In this document: piece by piece, positions 16,146 to 25,628 of the stretch | Numbering within the stretch: position 1 is the stretch's first letter | Layout: each line of letters opens with the position of its first letter | From: Mycobacterium sp. GA-1841 | Lineage (GTDB): Bacteria; Actinomycetota; Actinomycetes; Mycobacteriales; Mycobacteriaceae | Reading direction: 5' to 3' | NCBI RefSeq assembly: GCF_001954135.1 | Contig: NZ_MBEQ01000047.1 | Span: forward strand, 1 to 45,393 | DNA: 45,393 nucleotides | Notes under the pieces: model-generated | Seen by the model: the letters and a program-made list of their open reading frames with translations, nothing else | Told to the model about the DNA's origin: nothing | Databases searched by the model: none | Made by a program: the position numbers and the translations under genes

Positions 16146-17023
16146 TGCTCGACGATCAGGTGGGATCAGCAGCACCGTCCCGATACTTCAACCAATTTCG
16201 GTTCCTCGGGAGGTTGCTCAAGACCGTTCAGGCCCCGCTACATCGGATAGGCGGTGCCCTGCTCTTCGCCGGCCAGATCCTCTACTACCTGCCCGTCACC
16301 ATCAAGCATTACCGCAAAGAGACGTTGGCCCGGATGATCAGTCTGTCGTTTGGCCGCGGCTCTTTGGTGGTCGACGGCGGGGTGATCAGTGTCCTGCTGA
16401 TTCTCGGTATCGCGATGGGCGCTTCGGTCGCGATCGAGGCCTGGGCGACATTGAACCTTCTGGGTTTTGGTGCGCTGTCGGGAGTGGTAGGCGGTTTGGC
16501 CAACGTCCGGGAGATGGCCCCGGTGATCACGGGCATCGCTTTCGCTGCCCAGGCCGGTGCGCGAATGACCGCGGAGATCGGCTCGATGCGCATCGCCGAG
16601 GAGATCGATGCCACCGAAGCAATGGGCTTGCGGGCGTTGCCGTATGTGGCGGGGACGAGAGTTCTCGGTTCGCTGATGATCGTGATTCCCGGTTTTGCGC
16701 TTGCGTTGCTGGGAAGTTTCGCCATCTCCAATGCGATGATCACCGTGTTCTACGCCGCGCCAGAAGGCACCTATCAACACTATTTCGTCCAGTTCCTGTC
16801 GCCGACCGATCTCATGTACTCCACGATCAAGGCCACGGTCTTCTGCGCTGCCGTGACGATAATCCACTGCTACTACGGCTATTTCGCGTCGGGTGGGCCT
16901 GTGGGTGTAGGAGTGGCGTCCGGGCGTGCGGTGCGGGCGAGCTTGGTGGCCATTGTGGTCCTGGACTTCAGCCTCACGGTGGCTTTTTGGGGCCTGCAAC
17001 CAACATTCGTGTTCACCGGGTAG
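16145..17023 (+). CDS. yrbEB: YrbEB, second MlaE-type permease
   Basis: This 292-residue paralogue of YrbEA forms the second half of the permease. It shows the MlaE pattern: GGVISVLLILGIAMGASVAIE, then EMAPVITGIAFAAQAGARMTAEIG, and the coupling loop EEIDATEAMGLRALPYVAGTR. Mce systems use a YrbEA-YrbEB heterodimer. The GTG start at 16145 shares its G with the TAG stop of yrbEA, so translation is coupled. The N-terminal ~55 residues (KTVQAPLHRIGGALLFAGQILYYLP) form the usual amphipathic lead-in. Confidence 0.96.
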   Translation: MLDDQVGSAAPSRYFNQFRFLGRLLKTVQAPLHRIGGALLFAGQILYYLPVTIKHYRKETLARMISLSFGRGSLVVDGGVISVLLILGIAMGASVAIEAWATLNLLGFGALSGVVGGLANVREMAPVITGIAFAAQAGARMTAEIGSMRIAEEIDATEAMGLRALPYVAGTRVLGSLMIVIPGFALALLGSFAISNAMITVFYAAPEGTYQHYFVQFLSPTDLMYSTIKATVFCAAVTIIHCYYGYFASGGPVGVGVASGRAVRASLVAIVVLDFSLTVAFWGLQPTFVFTG

Positions 17024-17035
17024 GGGATTGGGACG

Positions 17036-18178
17036 ATGACGACGCTACTTCGCGTGGACGAACGCAAGCACGAGCGCATTCTGACCTGGATCGGTGCCGG
17101 ATTCGTGCTGTTCTGTGTGCTCGCATTCCTGCTGTATTCCACGGTGATCAATCCGTCCGGGCGGCCGGCCGAGGACACCATTTCGGTCGCCATCGACACG
17201 CCGTATGTGGGGCAGGGTGTCGACGACGGCACTTCCGTCATCCTCTATGGCCACAAAGTCGGTGAGGTCACCAACATTTCGAAGCTCGCCGATAGCCGTG
17301 TGCGCGTAAATGTCGACCTCGAAGCCGGTCCTACCAAGGGCCTGACCGACGCGGTCGCCATCGATTTCCGGCCCGCCAACTACTTTGGTATCACGGGTAT
17401 CAATCTGGTTCCCGCGGACCATGGCGAGGTTCTGCGCAACGGTGCCTCGATCAGCGTTGAGCCGAGGGGTAACTTCACCCTGCAGACCCTGCTGTACCGG
17501 CTGGGTGAGATCACGCACGACGTGATCACACCTCAGTTGATCAGCGTCGTGGATCGAGCCACCCGTTACACCGATGCATTGAATCCACTGTTCGAAACGA
17601 TGGTCCTGGTCTCGACGGCAGTGACGGATGTCCAGACCGTCAGCACCGAGCAGTTGCTGCGAAATACCACGGCAATCAGCGTCGGTTTGCCCTCATTTCT
17701 CGACGGGGCGATCAGCGCCGGCCAGGGTTACATCTGGAATGCCGCCGGTGTGCATTTCGATCCGGAAGAGGCGCGCGCATCGAACCCATATCTGAAGTAC
17801 TACAGCCAAGAGAAGGTGGACTACTTCAACTCGGCAGTCGACGATTTGGTCGCCAATCCGGACAAGTTCATCTACGGACGACTCCGCGAGTACTTCAAGG
17901 GCGCGAAGTACGACCTCTTTTCCAAGGTGGGAGACCTGGAAGGCTCGCACACCTTCGACCTGTTCCCCGTGGTGGATCAGGTTCGGATGATGGCCGATGT
18001 AGTGCCGCGTCTGGTCGATCCGGCTGATCTCGGGGACAAGTTGGGTGAGCTGCGCTCGCGTCTGGAACGCATGTATGCGGGCTCGGGGGACCAGCATGCC
18101 CTGCAGGTGCGCGTCGTATTGGATCAGCTGCCAGGAGTGGCTGCGCCGCTGAACGTCATGCTCGGAGACATTCAATGA
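17036..18178 (+). CDS. mceA: MceA, MCE/MlaD-domain protein
   Basis: This 380-residue protein has one N-terminal membrane anchor (WIGAGFVLFCVLAFLLYSTV, residues ~21-40), an MCE/MlaD domain (about residues 48-140, with GQGVDDGTSVILYGHKVGEV), and a long helical C-terminal part. Mce subunits A-F assemble in the cell envelope as a tube that carries lipids from the outer layers to the YrbE permease. Sequence alone does not show which substrate (cholesterol in Mce4, fatty or mycolic acids in Mce1) this system takes. It ends with an ATGA overlap to mceB. The Mce type (1-8) could not be assigned by eye. Confidence 0.95.
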   Translation: MTTLLRVDERKHERILTWIGAGFVLFCVLAFLLYSTVINPSGRPAEDTISVAIDTPYVGQGVDDGTSVILYGHKVGEVTNISKLADSRVRVNVDLEAGPTKGLTDAVAIDFRPANYFGITGINLVPADHGEVLRNGASISVEPRGNFTLQTLLYRLGEITHDVITPQLISVVDRATRYTDALNPLFETMVLVSTAVTDVQTVSTEQLLRNTTAISVGLPSFLDGAISAGQGYIWNAAGVHFDPEEARASNPYLKYYSQEKVDYFNSAVDDLVANPDKFIYGRLREYFKGAKYDLFSKVGDLEGSHTFDLFPVVDQVRMMADVVPRLVDPADLGDKLGELRSRLERMYAGSGDQHALQVRVVLDQLPGVAAPLNVMLGDIQ

Positions 18179-19206
18179 GGAAACATCTTGGCGCACTGTT
18201 TAAGTTCGCCATCGCACTCGTGGTCAGCGGGCTTTTGCTCGTTGCCATCGTCAATGTGATCAGGCAACCTGTCGCGAATGAAACGCGCAGCCTCAGCGCG
18301 CAATTCACCGACATTTCTGGGCTGCACGAAGGAGCGGATGTGCGGGTCCGCGGCGTGCGGGTCGGCAAGGTGCAATCGATGGCCCTCAACCGCACCGGGG
18401 GGCGCACGGTCGCCACAGTCCAGTTCACCTTGGAACGGCGCTACAGCATCGTGCCCATGAGCCGCTTGGCGGTGAAGTTCCAGGCGCTCACCGGACTGCG
18501 CTATATCGACGTCGCCGACGCGGCCGCAGGTGATGCGCCCGATCAGCTGACTGATATCCCGACGTCGATGACGATTCCGTCTTTCGATGTCACGGTGCTG
18601 TTCAACGGTTTACAGCCGGTGCTGGCGAAGTTGGACCCCAACGAGATCAACACTTTCACCGACAACGTGGCCACCTTCCTGGCCGGTGACGGAGATGGCC
18701 TGGGGCCGATGCTGGACAGCATCAAACGCTTGACCGGGCTGGTCTCGGACCGGGAAGCGGTGGTCTCGACGATCCTGAACAATTTGAAGACGGTTGCCGA
18801 GGGTGTGCGCGGGAAGTCAGCGGAGTTGCCCAAAATTCTCGACCAGATCAAGATCGTCACCGATTCGACGCTGACCGTTCTGGACGAATTCCGTAAATCA
18901 CAGGTATATGGTCCTGCCTTCACCGCTGAGGTGGATCGACTGTTGGTTGCCATGGGACTGGACAGCGGGCCATGGACGGCCCCGGGCTACAAGCCGGGAT
19001 GGGATCCGGAAAAGGCCTTCGACAAGGCCATCACGAATCTCTACAACGAGATGGACGGAGTCAAGCGGATTCCGGTGGTGTGGGAGAACATCCCGCCGCC
19101 GCCGGTGGACGGCAATCCTGCCCCGTGCTCGAAGGGGCCGGCCGAGTTGCCGCTGCCGATGGATGTGCTTCTCAACGGACGCAAGGTGGTCATATGCAAT
19201 CAGTGA
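18175..19206 (+). CDS. mceB: MceB, MCE/MlaD-domain protein
   Basis: This 343-residue protein has an N-terminal transmembrane anchor (ALFKFAIALVVSGLLLVAIVNVI), the MCE domain (about residues 37-115: TDISGLHEGADVRVRGVRVGKV), a helical region, and a C-terminal end with a Cys pair (PAPCSKGP and VVICNQ) that many MceB proteins share and may form a disulfide. It starts within the stop of mceA and overlaps mceC by 13 bases. Confidence 0.95.
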   Translation: MRKHLGALFKFAIALVVSGLLLVAIVNVIRQPVANETRSLSAQFTDISGLHEGADVRVRGVRVGKVQSMALNRTGGRTVATVQFTLERRYSIVPMSRLAVKFQALTGLRYIDVADAAAGDAPDQLTDIPTSMTIPSFDVTVLFNGLQPVLAKLDPNEINTFTDNVATFLAGDGDGLGPMLDSIKRLTGLVSDREAVVSTILNNLKTVAEGVRGKSAELPKILDQIKIVTDSTLTVLDEFRKSQVYGPAFTAEVDRLLVAMGLDSGPWTAPGYKPGWDPEKAFDKAITNLYNEMDGVKRIPVVWENIPPPPVDGNPAPCSKGPAELPLPMDVLLNGRKVVICNQ

Positions 19207-20171
19207 GGAAGGCTGTGCGTAACCCACTGTGGTGGGGGGTGATCACGGTTGCGTTGACAACAGTCGTCGCCTTGGTGGTCGCCTGGGTGTATATCGCACC
19301 GCCCAACCGTCAGCTGGTTGCGTTCTATACCGATGACGCCGCGTCGGTGCGTTCCGGGGACGCGGTGCGGGTCGCCGGCCTGGACGTCGGCACCGTCAAA
19401 AGTGTTTCGCTGGAACCACATCAGGTTCGCGTGCAGTTGTCGTTGAAAGACGACGTATTCATCGGCGATCAGACCCAGGTCGAGGTCCGGATGCTCACCG
19501 TCGTCGGTGGCTATTTCGTCACCTTGCTGCCGATGGGGGACCGGCCGTTGGGCCGCAAACCCATTCCGAACGAGCGGGTCACCATGCCCTACAGCCTGAT
19601 TCGCACGCTGTCGGATGCCACGAAGCTCACCGATCAGGTTGCGCCGCGGCCGATCAACGAATCGCTGAGCCAGATTCAGCAGGGCCTGACCGGGTCCAAC
19701 ACCGAGATCCTGGCCAAGATCATCGACGCCGGCGACGCTGTCAGCCAGGTGCTGGAACGTCAGCGCGGCCAGCTGACCAGCATCCTGGAGATGTCCAATG
19801 AGTATCTGCAGACGATGAACAACAACCGGGAGCTGTTGGAGTACCTGATCTCGCGTATCGCCATTCTCGAGGAGACGATGATTTTGTACGGCGACGGATT
19901 CGCGGGCGGGCTCGTGGGCCTGGGCAAGGTTGTCGACAAGATCTTCCCGCTCATCCCGTTCTACTTCGAGCATCGCGAAGATTTCCTCAATCGGGTGCGC
20001 GGGGTGCTCTCGGAGTTCCAGACGGTCGCAGACCGCAACGGTGTGTTGGTGCGGTGGCTACGAAATATCCGGGGCAGCATGCAGAACACCCTTGATGCCC
20101 AGAACCGGGGCACACCACCACAACTGCTGGCCACCGACCTGTGCTTCCCGATCGAGGGAAAGATCTGCTGA
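19194..20171 (+). CDS. mceC: MceC, MCE/MlaD-domain protein
   Basis: This 325-residue subunit begins with a membrane anchor (PLWWGVITVALTTVVALVVAWVYI) and the MCE domain (about 37-115: TDDAASVRSGDAVRVAGLDVGTV), followed by helices typical of MceC. ATG 19194 is chosen because AAGGTGG stands just upstream and the anchor follows at the usual distance; the frame runs back 74 codons inside mceB without protein character. The C-terminal tail is short and ends in two cysteines (LCFPIEGKIC). The stop overlaps the mceD start (TGATG). Confidence 0.94.
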   Translation: MQSVRKAVRNPLWWGVITVALTTVVALVVAWVYIAPPNRQLVAFYTDDAASVRSGDAVRVAGLDVGTVKSVSLEPHQVRVQLSLKDDVFIGDQTQVEVRMLTVVGGYFVTLLPMGDRPLGRKPIPNERVTMPYSLIRTLSDATKLTDQVAPRPINESLSQIQQGLTGSNTEILAKIIDAGDAVSQVLERQRGQLTSILEMSNEYLQTMNNNRELLEYLISRIAILEETMILYGDGFAGGLVGLGKVVDKIFPLIPFYFEHREDFLNRVRGVLSEFQTVADRNGVLVRWLRNIRGSMQNTLDAQNRGTPPQLLATDLCFPIEGKIC

Positions 20172-21307
20172 TGCGTTGGATCATTCCGGCAAGCCGTGTC
20201 GTCATTACGGCCGGCGTGGCAGTCTCGGCCATCTGGGGCGCCACGTCATGTGGGATTTCATCGGCGATGTCGACGGAATCGGCAAACGAGTACTGCGCCA
20301 TCATGTCCGACAGCGTCGGCCTGTACGTGGGCAACCATGTCACTCAGATGGGATACCCGATCGGCGAGGTGAGCAGCATCGAACCGCGACCTTCCGATGT
20401 CAAGGTCGTGTTCTCGCTGAACATGGACAGGCCGATCCCGGAGGAGGTGCGAGCGGTCACCCGGTCGCCTTCCGTCCTCGCCGACCGGTCACTCGAACTG
20501 GTCGGGAACTACACCGACGGACCGAAACTACGTCCGGGCGAGTGCATTCCGCTCAAGCAAACGTCCACCCCGCTGAGCATCGCACAGATCATCGGCTCGG
20601 CCAACGACTTCATCAACGCGGTCAATCCTGAGGGGTCGACGAACATCGCCGATTCGCTGAGGGGCGTCGACCAGGCGATGTCCGGCCAGGGCGACCGGCT
20701 CAACCAGTTGATGAGCCGGTCCTCGCAGCTGCTGGACAGTCCCGATCAGGCGATCGCGCAGCTGGGCGAGATCACCCGCAACGTCGCCGAACTCACCACG
20801 ATGGTGCGAGACAACCGAGCTGACATCAAGACGATCGTCACGGACCTGCCCTCGGCGGTACCGAACGCGTTGAATTCCTTGGTGGGCGCGTACGAATTCG
20901 ATGCACCGGTGGCAGACCTCATGACCATCGTCAACGACATCGAGATCGAATTGGGCCCGGAGTTCCAGACTGCGCTGGACGTCACAGGTGAGCTGATGCG
21001 GATTGCCAGCCCCCACTACAAGGGCATTGCCAACATGCTGAATCCGTTGCCGCGGTGGATCAGTGGCGTCAATGGCGAACCACCCGGTGCCACGGAAGGA
21101 GGGTTCACCAAGCGGGCCAACAATCACCCGTTCATCGTGCTGCCCTACCGACCGCCGCTGTTCCGGATTCCCACCGCCAACGGTCTGTTGGCCTGCGGAG
21201 CGATGAACGCGTCCGCGCCGGGTAGCTGCGCCGACATCGCCGGCCGTCCGTACGCGGTCGATGTCGCGTTGTTGCAGTACGTCCTCACGGAGGCCCAGCG
21301 TCGATGA
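20171..21307 (+). CDS. mceD: MceD, MCE/MlaD-domain protein
   Basis: This 378-residue subunit has a hydrophobic N-terminus (RVVITAGVAVSAIWGATSC), an MCE domain (from about 35: SDSVGLYVGNHVTQMGYPIGEV), and a long C-terminal region ending in a Cys-containing part (LLACGAMNASAPGSCADIAGRP). The N-terminal ATSC sequence is lipobox-like, but alanine at -3 makes lipidation doubtful. ATG 20171 shares its A with the TGA of mceC, with GAGGGAAA upstream, and is preferred to a start ten codons earlier. Confidence 0.94.
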   Translation: MRWIIPASRVVITAGVAVSAIWGATSCGISSAMSTESANEYCAIMSDSVGLYVGNHVTQMGYPIGEVSSIEPRPSDVKVVFSLNMDRPIPEEVRAVTRSPSVLADRSLELVGNYTDGPKLRPGECIPLKQTSTPLSIAQIIGSANDFINAVNPEGSTNIADSLRGVDQAMSGQGDRLNQLMSRSSQLLDSPDQAIAQLGEITRNVAELTTMVRDNRADIKTIVTDLPSAVPNALNSLVGAYEFDAPVADLMTIVNDIEIELGPEFQTALDVTGELMRIASPHYKGIANMLNPLPRWISGVNGEPPGATEGGFTKRANNHPFIVLPYRPPLFRIPTANGLLACGAMNASAPGSCADIAGRPYAVDVALLQYVLTEAQRR

Positions 21308-22308
21308 AGATTCGAATGACTGCATTGGTCGGGGCTGTGTCCTGCGTCCTGTGCCTGACTGGTTGCTCGACATTGTCGACGTTGTCGGTCGATTCGATCC
21401 CGTTGCCGGGCCACAGCCGGTCGGACGGCTACGACATCGTCGCCGAGTTCGCCAACGTCCTCAACCTGCCGGATCGGGCCAAAGTCGTCATGGACGGTAC
21501 GACGGTGGGTGAGGTCAGCAAGGTTGCCGAGGTCGGCACCCATGTCGACGTGACGGCCCGGATCGACCGAGGGGTCGCCGTGCCGGCCAACGTGACCGCG
21601 GTCCTGCAACAGGCCACCGTGCTCGGCGACATCTATCTGGCACTGGAACGCCCGACCGACGGCAGCCCGCCGGCCCCACCGTTGCCCGCTGATGCGCGAA
21701 TCCCACTGGCACAGACGATTTCTCCACCGCAACTTGAGGACACCATCGCCAATTTGGCGAACTTCATCGGTAGCGGGTCGATCCAGCGGGCGCAGAACAC
21801 CCTCGTCAAGTTGAACCGGATCACGCCGCCGAAAGAGGAGGTGCGCCGGGTGGTCTCACAGGTGACCACCGACCTCAACGAGCTGTCGGACAATCTGGAC
21901 ACGGTCGACATCCTCATCGACAGCCTGCAGCAGACCTCGACCGTGGTCTCGACGTGGGCACCCCAGATGAGCTTCTGGTTCACCCCGGAGGGGGTAAGTG
22001 GTTTCGAGCGATCGACAGTTGTCGCCCGTGAGGTCGGCAACCTACTGCCCTCGGTCGGCAGCATCTACAGCAAAGGCTTCTGGCTGGTCCCGACCTTTTC
22101 TTCTGGCGCGAACGCGCTGGGAGCGATCCGGGGCGCCAAGCAGGTGGTGGAGCACGAATATCCGTTGTGGCGGAAGTTCATCAACGAGTCCTACCTTTCC
22201 CAGGAGAAACACCCCGCGATCAACATCACCTCGATCGTCGGGCCCGACGGACGGGAGCTGTCCGGCAATGTCGAGCAGGTGCTGCGAATGCTAGGAGCTG
22301 TCCCGTGA
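21304..22308 (+). CDS. mceE: MceE, lipoprotein subunit of the Mce complex
   Basis: This 334-residue protein has a signal peptide with a perfect lipobox L18-T19-G20-C21, so it is the lipoprotein (LprK-type) subunit, anchored outside the membrane. The MCE domain follows (about 41-120: FANVLNLPDRAKVVMDGTTVGEV). Position five in the order A-F is the usual place of the lipoprotein. It overlaps mceD and mceF by 4 bases each. Confidence 0.95.
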   Translation: MKIRMTALVGAVSCVLCLTGCSTLSTLSVDSIPLPGHSRSDGYDIVAEFANVLNLPDRAKVVMDGTTVGEVSKVAEVGTHVDVTARIDRGVAVPANVTAVLQQATVLGDIYLALERPTDGSPPAPPLPADARIPLAQTISPPQLEDTIANLANFIGSGSIQRAQNTLVKLNRITPPKEEVRRVVSQVTTDLNELSDNLDTVDILIDSLQQTSTVVSTWAPQMSFWFTPEGVSGFERSTVVAREVGNLLPSVGSIYSKGFWLVPTFSSGANALGAIRGAKQVVEHEYPLWRKFINESYLSQEKHPAINITSIVGPDGRELSGNVEQVLRMLGAVP

Positions 22309-23348
22309 TCATCAGAGCCACAGCGGTAGTCGCCTCTTTTGTGGTGATGATCGCCGCCTTCCTTGCCTACGTTGCTGATTTGGGCATCCGGGTGGGACCA
22401 CCAGACAACCGGACGAACCTCGCCATGGATGTCACCGATGTGAACAACCTCGTGGCCGGGTCCAATGTGCTGTGGCGTGGCGTCCCGGTCGGCAAGGTCG
22501 ACCGGGTCGACACCTCGATTTCGAATGCCACCGTGCACTTCTACATCGACAACAAGTTCACCGTTCCCAGTGACAGTTTGGTCCGACTGGAGAACCTCTC
22601 GGCGCTCGGTGAGTCCTATCTGGAGCTTGAGCCTCTCAAGAGCGGAGGACCGGCGTTTGTCGATGGACAACACATCGCACCGGAATCGATCGTGGCGCCC
22701 AAGTCGATCACCGAGCTGGGCGCGACGCTAGCCCGGACCCTCGAGCAACTCGATCCCGGCCAACTGCAGAACGTCGTCAACCAGGCCGACGCCGCGTTGC
22801 CCGATCCGTACATAGTGCTGCCCAACCTGGAGCGTGCCGGAAAAGTGCTGCACAACACCACCGTCGGACTCAACGGTCAGGGCAAGAAGGCGTTGGAAAA
22901 CCTCCAAAGCCTGCTGGAGAACGCGGGGTTCGTCGGCTCCATGCTCGCGCAACCTGCTCCGGCTCTCAAGGCCCTGGGGCCACAGATCTCCAAGATGTGG
23001 GATGCGGGCGTCGGCTTCGCCCTGCGCAACGACATGCCGGGGGATGTTTACGTTTTCGGAAAGTTCATGCAGCGTCTTCAGCAGTTCCTGGATGACAGGG
23101 GTTCGGACCTGCGGGTGCTGACGGAGCCCCTCACGCCCAATGTCCAGGCGATTGCCAGTGCGCTCAGCAATGTGGACAGCAGCCAGATTCTGACCAATCT
23201 CTTGGCGGCGACGCCCCCGGACGGTGCGATCGAACTGCACGTCACGCTCCCGCCGAACGCTCAACCCGCGCCGCCACCGGCTGACGCGCAGTCAGTCGAT
23301 CAACCCGTGGCACCGGTCGAACCGCCAGCTCTGCCGGCCGGCGGGTGA
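22305..23348 (+). CDS. mceF: MceF, MCE/MlaD-domain protein with Pro-rich tail
   Basis: This 347-residue last Mce subunit has an N-terminal membrane anchor (TAVVASFVVMIAAFLAYVADL), the MCE domain (about 38-115: VNNLVAGSNVLWRGVPVGKV), a helical region, and a Pro/Ala-rich C-terminus of about 40 residues. GTG 22305 lies in the mceE stop (GTGA) with AGGAG 7 bases upstream, which decides the start over the longer frame inside mceE. Confidence 0.94.
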   Translation: MIIRATAVVASFVVMIAAFLAYVADLGIRVGPPDNRTNLAMDVTDVNNLVAGSNVLWRGVPVGKVDRVDTSISNATVHFYIDNKFTVPSDSLVRLENLSALGESYLELEPLKSGGPAFVDGQHIAPESIVAPKSITELGATLARTLEQLDPGQLQNVVNQADAALPDPYIVLPNLERAGKVLHNTTVGLNGQGKKALENLQSLLENAGFVGSMLAQPAPALKALGPQISKMWDAGVGFALRNDMPGDVYVFGKFMQRLQQFLDDRGSDLRVLTEPLTPNVQAIASALSNVDSSQILTNLLAATPPDGAIELHVTLPPNAQPAPPPADAQSVDQPVAPVEPPALPAGG

Positions 23349-23399
23349 GCGTTGCGGGGCCGAAGACAGTGAAACTACAACACGGAAGATGGTGAGGCT

Positions 23400-24062
23400 G
23401 TGAACATCACCGCAGTAAAGGACAAGACTCCGGATACCGACGAGACCGAGGTTGAGAAGGACGTTCCGGTTGGGGAGGAGAACGACGCGGAGGTTCGGGA
23501 TGCCGACGTTGCGAGCAAGGACACGGGCCTGCGCAGTGAGCGCAGGATCTCCCTGTCGGTCCGCAGCCTGTCCCTCGGTCTGTTCATCACCGCACTGGTC
23601 GCGGCGTTGGGCGTGATGTCCTGGCTGTACATCGGCGCCAACGGCAAGGTCGACGCGCAGATTCAGCAGGCGAACGACAACGCACGTGCCGAGCAGATTG
23701 CGCTCGACTATGCGGTGAGAGCCGCGGTCATGGACTACAAAGATCTCGCGCCGTGGAAGCGCGCATTGGTCGACGGGACAACGCCCGAGCTGGGTAAGAA
23801 ACTCACCGACGCGGCCAACGCGATGGAGCAGATCCTGCTTCCGTTGCAGTGGTCCTCCACCGCGAAACCCATTGCCGCCAAGGTGCGCTCACACGACAAC
23901 GGTATCTACGTGGTCGATTCGTTCGTCAGCGTCATGACCAAGACTGTCCAGGCGCCCCAGGATCTGCAATCGACCGCCACCTACTCGGTGACGATCAATC
24001 CGGGCGACGGCTGGAAGATCAGCGACGTGGGCGGCATCGGTCAGGTCGTGGGCGACAAGTGA
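23400..24062 (+). CDS. Mce-associated membrane protein (Mam/Mas type)
   Basis: The 220-residue product has a strongly acidic cytoplasmic N-terminus (~50 residues with many Glu and Asp), one transmembrane segment (SLGLFITALVAALGVMSWLYIGA, about 62-84), and an outside part (AEQIALDYAVRAAVMDYKDLAPWKR) shared by Mce-associated proteins found after mceF in mycobacteria. These proteins stabilise or assist Mce complexes (OrfB/LucB-like proteins in Mce1/Mce4 are examples). It follows mceF after 51 bases with GTG as start, and its stop overlaps the next gene (GTGA). Confidence 0.88.
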   Translation: MNITAVKDKTPDTDETEVEKDVPVGEENDAEVRDADVASKDTGLRSERRISLSVRSLSLGLFITALVAALGVMSWLYIGANGKVDAQIQQANDNARAEQIALDYAVRAAVMDYKDLAPWKRALVDGTTPELGKKLTDAANAMEQILLPLQWSSTAKPIAAKVRSHDNGIYVVDSFVSVMTKTVQAPQDLQSTATYSVTINPGDGWKISDVGGIGQVVGDK

Positions 24063-24424
24063 CTTCTCGTCGGCGGTCGGCTGTTCTCGGAGTGGGCGTC
24101 GCGGTCGGCCTGAGCCTGGCTTCCGGTATTGCCGGAATCGGCCAAGCCCATGCCGGCGTCGACTCCTATATGAAGAAGCTCACCGATGCCGGTGTCAGTA
24201 CTCCGCGTGGTGAGTACGAGCTCAAGGAATGGGGCTTCGAGGTCTGCGAACTGCGGAAGCGGGGCAAGCCACCACGGCAGTGGGTCGAGCAAGCCGTATT
24301 CCAAGATGCCCTACACCCGCCCTACGGGCTGTCGATAGATCAGGCCAACTTCATCGTGGACACCGCCGTCAGTGAGCTGTGCGACGACCGCGACGGGCCG
24401 CCGCCATGGGAGCCGCTTCCGTAG
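24059..24424 (+). CDS. Small secreted DUF732-like protein
   Basis: This 121-residue protein has a short signal peptide (residues ~1-33: AVLGVGVAVGLSLASGIAGIGQAHA) and a mature part of about 88 residues with two cysteines (FEVCELRKRG and SELCDD), spaced as in the small helical DUF732 proteins of mycobacteria. The function of that family is not established. Its GTG start overlaps the stop of the Mce-associated gene, so it belongs to the mce operon and its product probably meets the Mce complex in the periplasm-like space. Confidence 0.82.
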   Translation: MTSRRRSAVLGVGVAVGLSLASGIAGIGQAHAGVDSYMKKLTDAGVSTPRGEYELKEWGFEVCELRKRGKPPRQWVEQAVFQDALHPPYGLSIDQANFIVDTAVSELCDDRDGPPPWEPLP

Positions 24425-24573
24425 CCGAGAAGCTGATCCGCCGGTGAAGTGACCAAATGGCGGGCAGATCAGTCAGAATCCGCTGCGTTTGGCGGCTACT
24501 CGTACTGCGTCGGAGAACTGAGCATGGGAAGTGGGCGCGATGACGCGCCGCAGCGAAGTTCGTAGGAGCATCC

Positions 24574-25539
24574 ATGCACAGCCATGTCGCCCGACTGCCG
24601 TTCGATCCGGAGCTGGAGGCAATTCTTGCCGCCGTCGGGGACCAGATCCCGAACGTCACATTGGAGACGATCGAGGAGTTACGTAGAGCGCCGGCACCCG
24701 GCGTCGTCACGGACGACGAGTTGGCAGCAGCCGGCCTGGTGCGGCGCGATGTCACGATCCAGGGATTCGAAGGCGTCGAACTCCTCACCTCGGTCATCTC
24801 CCGGAACGACAAGTCCGGCATGGGGCCAGGTATCTACCACACGCATGGCGGCGGCATGATCGTCGGAAACCGGATGGCCGGCATCAGTCAGATCATGCCG
24901 TGGATCGTCGCGCACGATGCCGTGGCAGTCACCGTGGAATATCGGATCGCGCCGGAGTTTCCCGATCCCTACCCGGTCGAAGACTGCTACGCCGGGCTCC
25001 TGTGGACCGCCGAGCATGCCGTTGAGCTAGGGATCGATCTCGACCGGCTGATCATCGCCGGGACGAGTGCGGGCGGTGGTCTCGCAGCCGGAAATGCACT
25101 GATGGCACGCGATCGCAGCGGGCCGCCGCTGGCCGGACAGGTGCTGATATGTCCGATGCTCGATGATCGTGACCAGACCGCTTCGAGCGCACAGTGGGAC
25201 GCCGAAGGCATCTGGATCAGGTCCAGCAACGTGACCGGTTGGACCGCGCTGTTGGGCGATCGCCGTGGCACCGACGATGTTTCGATCTATGCCGCGCCCG
25301 CCCGCGCCACCGATCTGACAGGCCTGCCGCCGGCGTACATCGACTGTGGCTCGGCGGAGGTGTTCCGCGACGAGGACGTTGCCTACGCGACGAGCCTGTG
25401 GTCATGCGGTGTCCAGACCGAATTGCATGTGTGGCCAGGAGGATTTCACGGATTCGACCTCATCGCCCCGCACACCGCGCTGGCGCAGTCGGCGATCGCA
25501 ACCAGGAATGCCTGGGTGGCAAAGGTTTTCGGGACTTAA
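24574..25539 (+). CDS. HSL-type alpha/beta-hydrolase (carboxylesterase/lipase)
   Basis: The 321-residue protein has all marks of the hormone-sensitive-lipase family: oxyanion motif HTHGGG (residues 89-94), nucleophile S165 in GTSAGGG, an acidic residue in FRDED (about 265) and H292 in GGFHGFD. Such enzymes cleave short- to medium-chain esters in the cytoplasm. There is no signal peptide. ATG 24574 has TAGGAG upstream. It is on the same strand 149 bases after the mce operon; the gap contains no copy of the 24-bp dyad, so it could be part of the mce transcript. A role in deacylating the imported compound is inference. Confidence 0.92.
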   Translation: MHSHVARLPFDPELEAILAAVGDQIPNVTLETIEELRRAPAPGVVTDDELAAAGLVRRDVTIQGFEGVELLTSVISRNDKSGMGPGIYHTHGGGMIVGNRMAGISQIMPWIVAHDAVAVTVEYRIAPEFPDPYPVEDCYAGLLWTAEHAVELGIDLDRLIIAGTSAGGGLAAGNALMARDRSGPPLAGQVLICPMLDDRDQTASSAQWDAEGIWIRSSNVTGWTALLGDRRGTDDVSIYAAPARATDLTGLPPAYIDCGSAEVFRDEDVAYATSLWSCGVQTELHVWPGGFHGFDLIAPHTALAQSAIATRNAWVAKVFGT

Positions 25540-25628
25540 CTACCGAGCTGGTGGAGAGAGCGGGGCATGTCCGCTGCGCATACCGCCGGCGTGGAACCAA
25601 CACAACGTCATAGAAAGGACGGCCAACA

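Noticed and set aside
15216..24424. Assignment of the mce operon to Mce1, Mce3 or Mce4
   Set aside because: Flanking genes do not match the M. tuberculosis mce1-mce4 settings and I cannot do the phylogeny by eye, so no number is given.
25313..25320. ATCTGACA inside the esterase gene
   Set aside because: No second arm at the expected distance and located within coding sequence; treated as a chance match.
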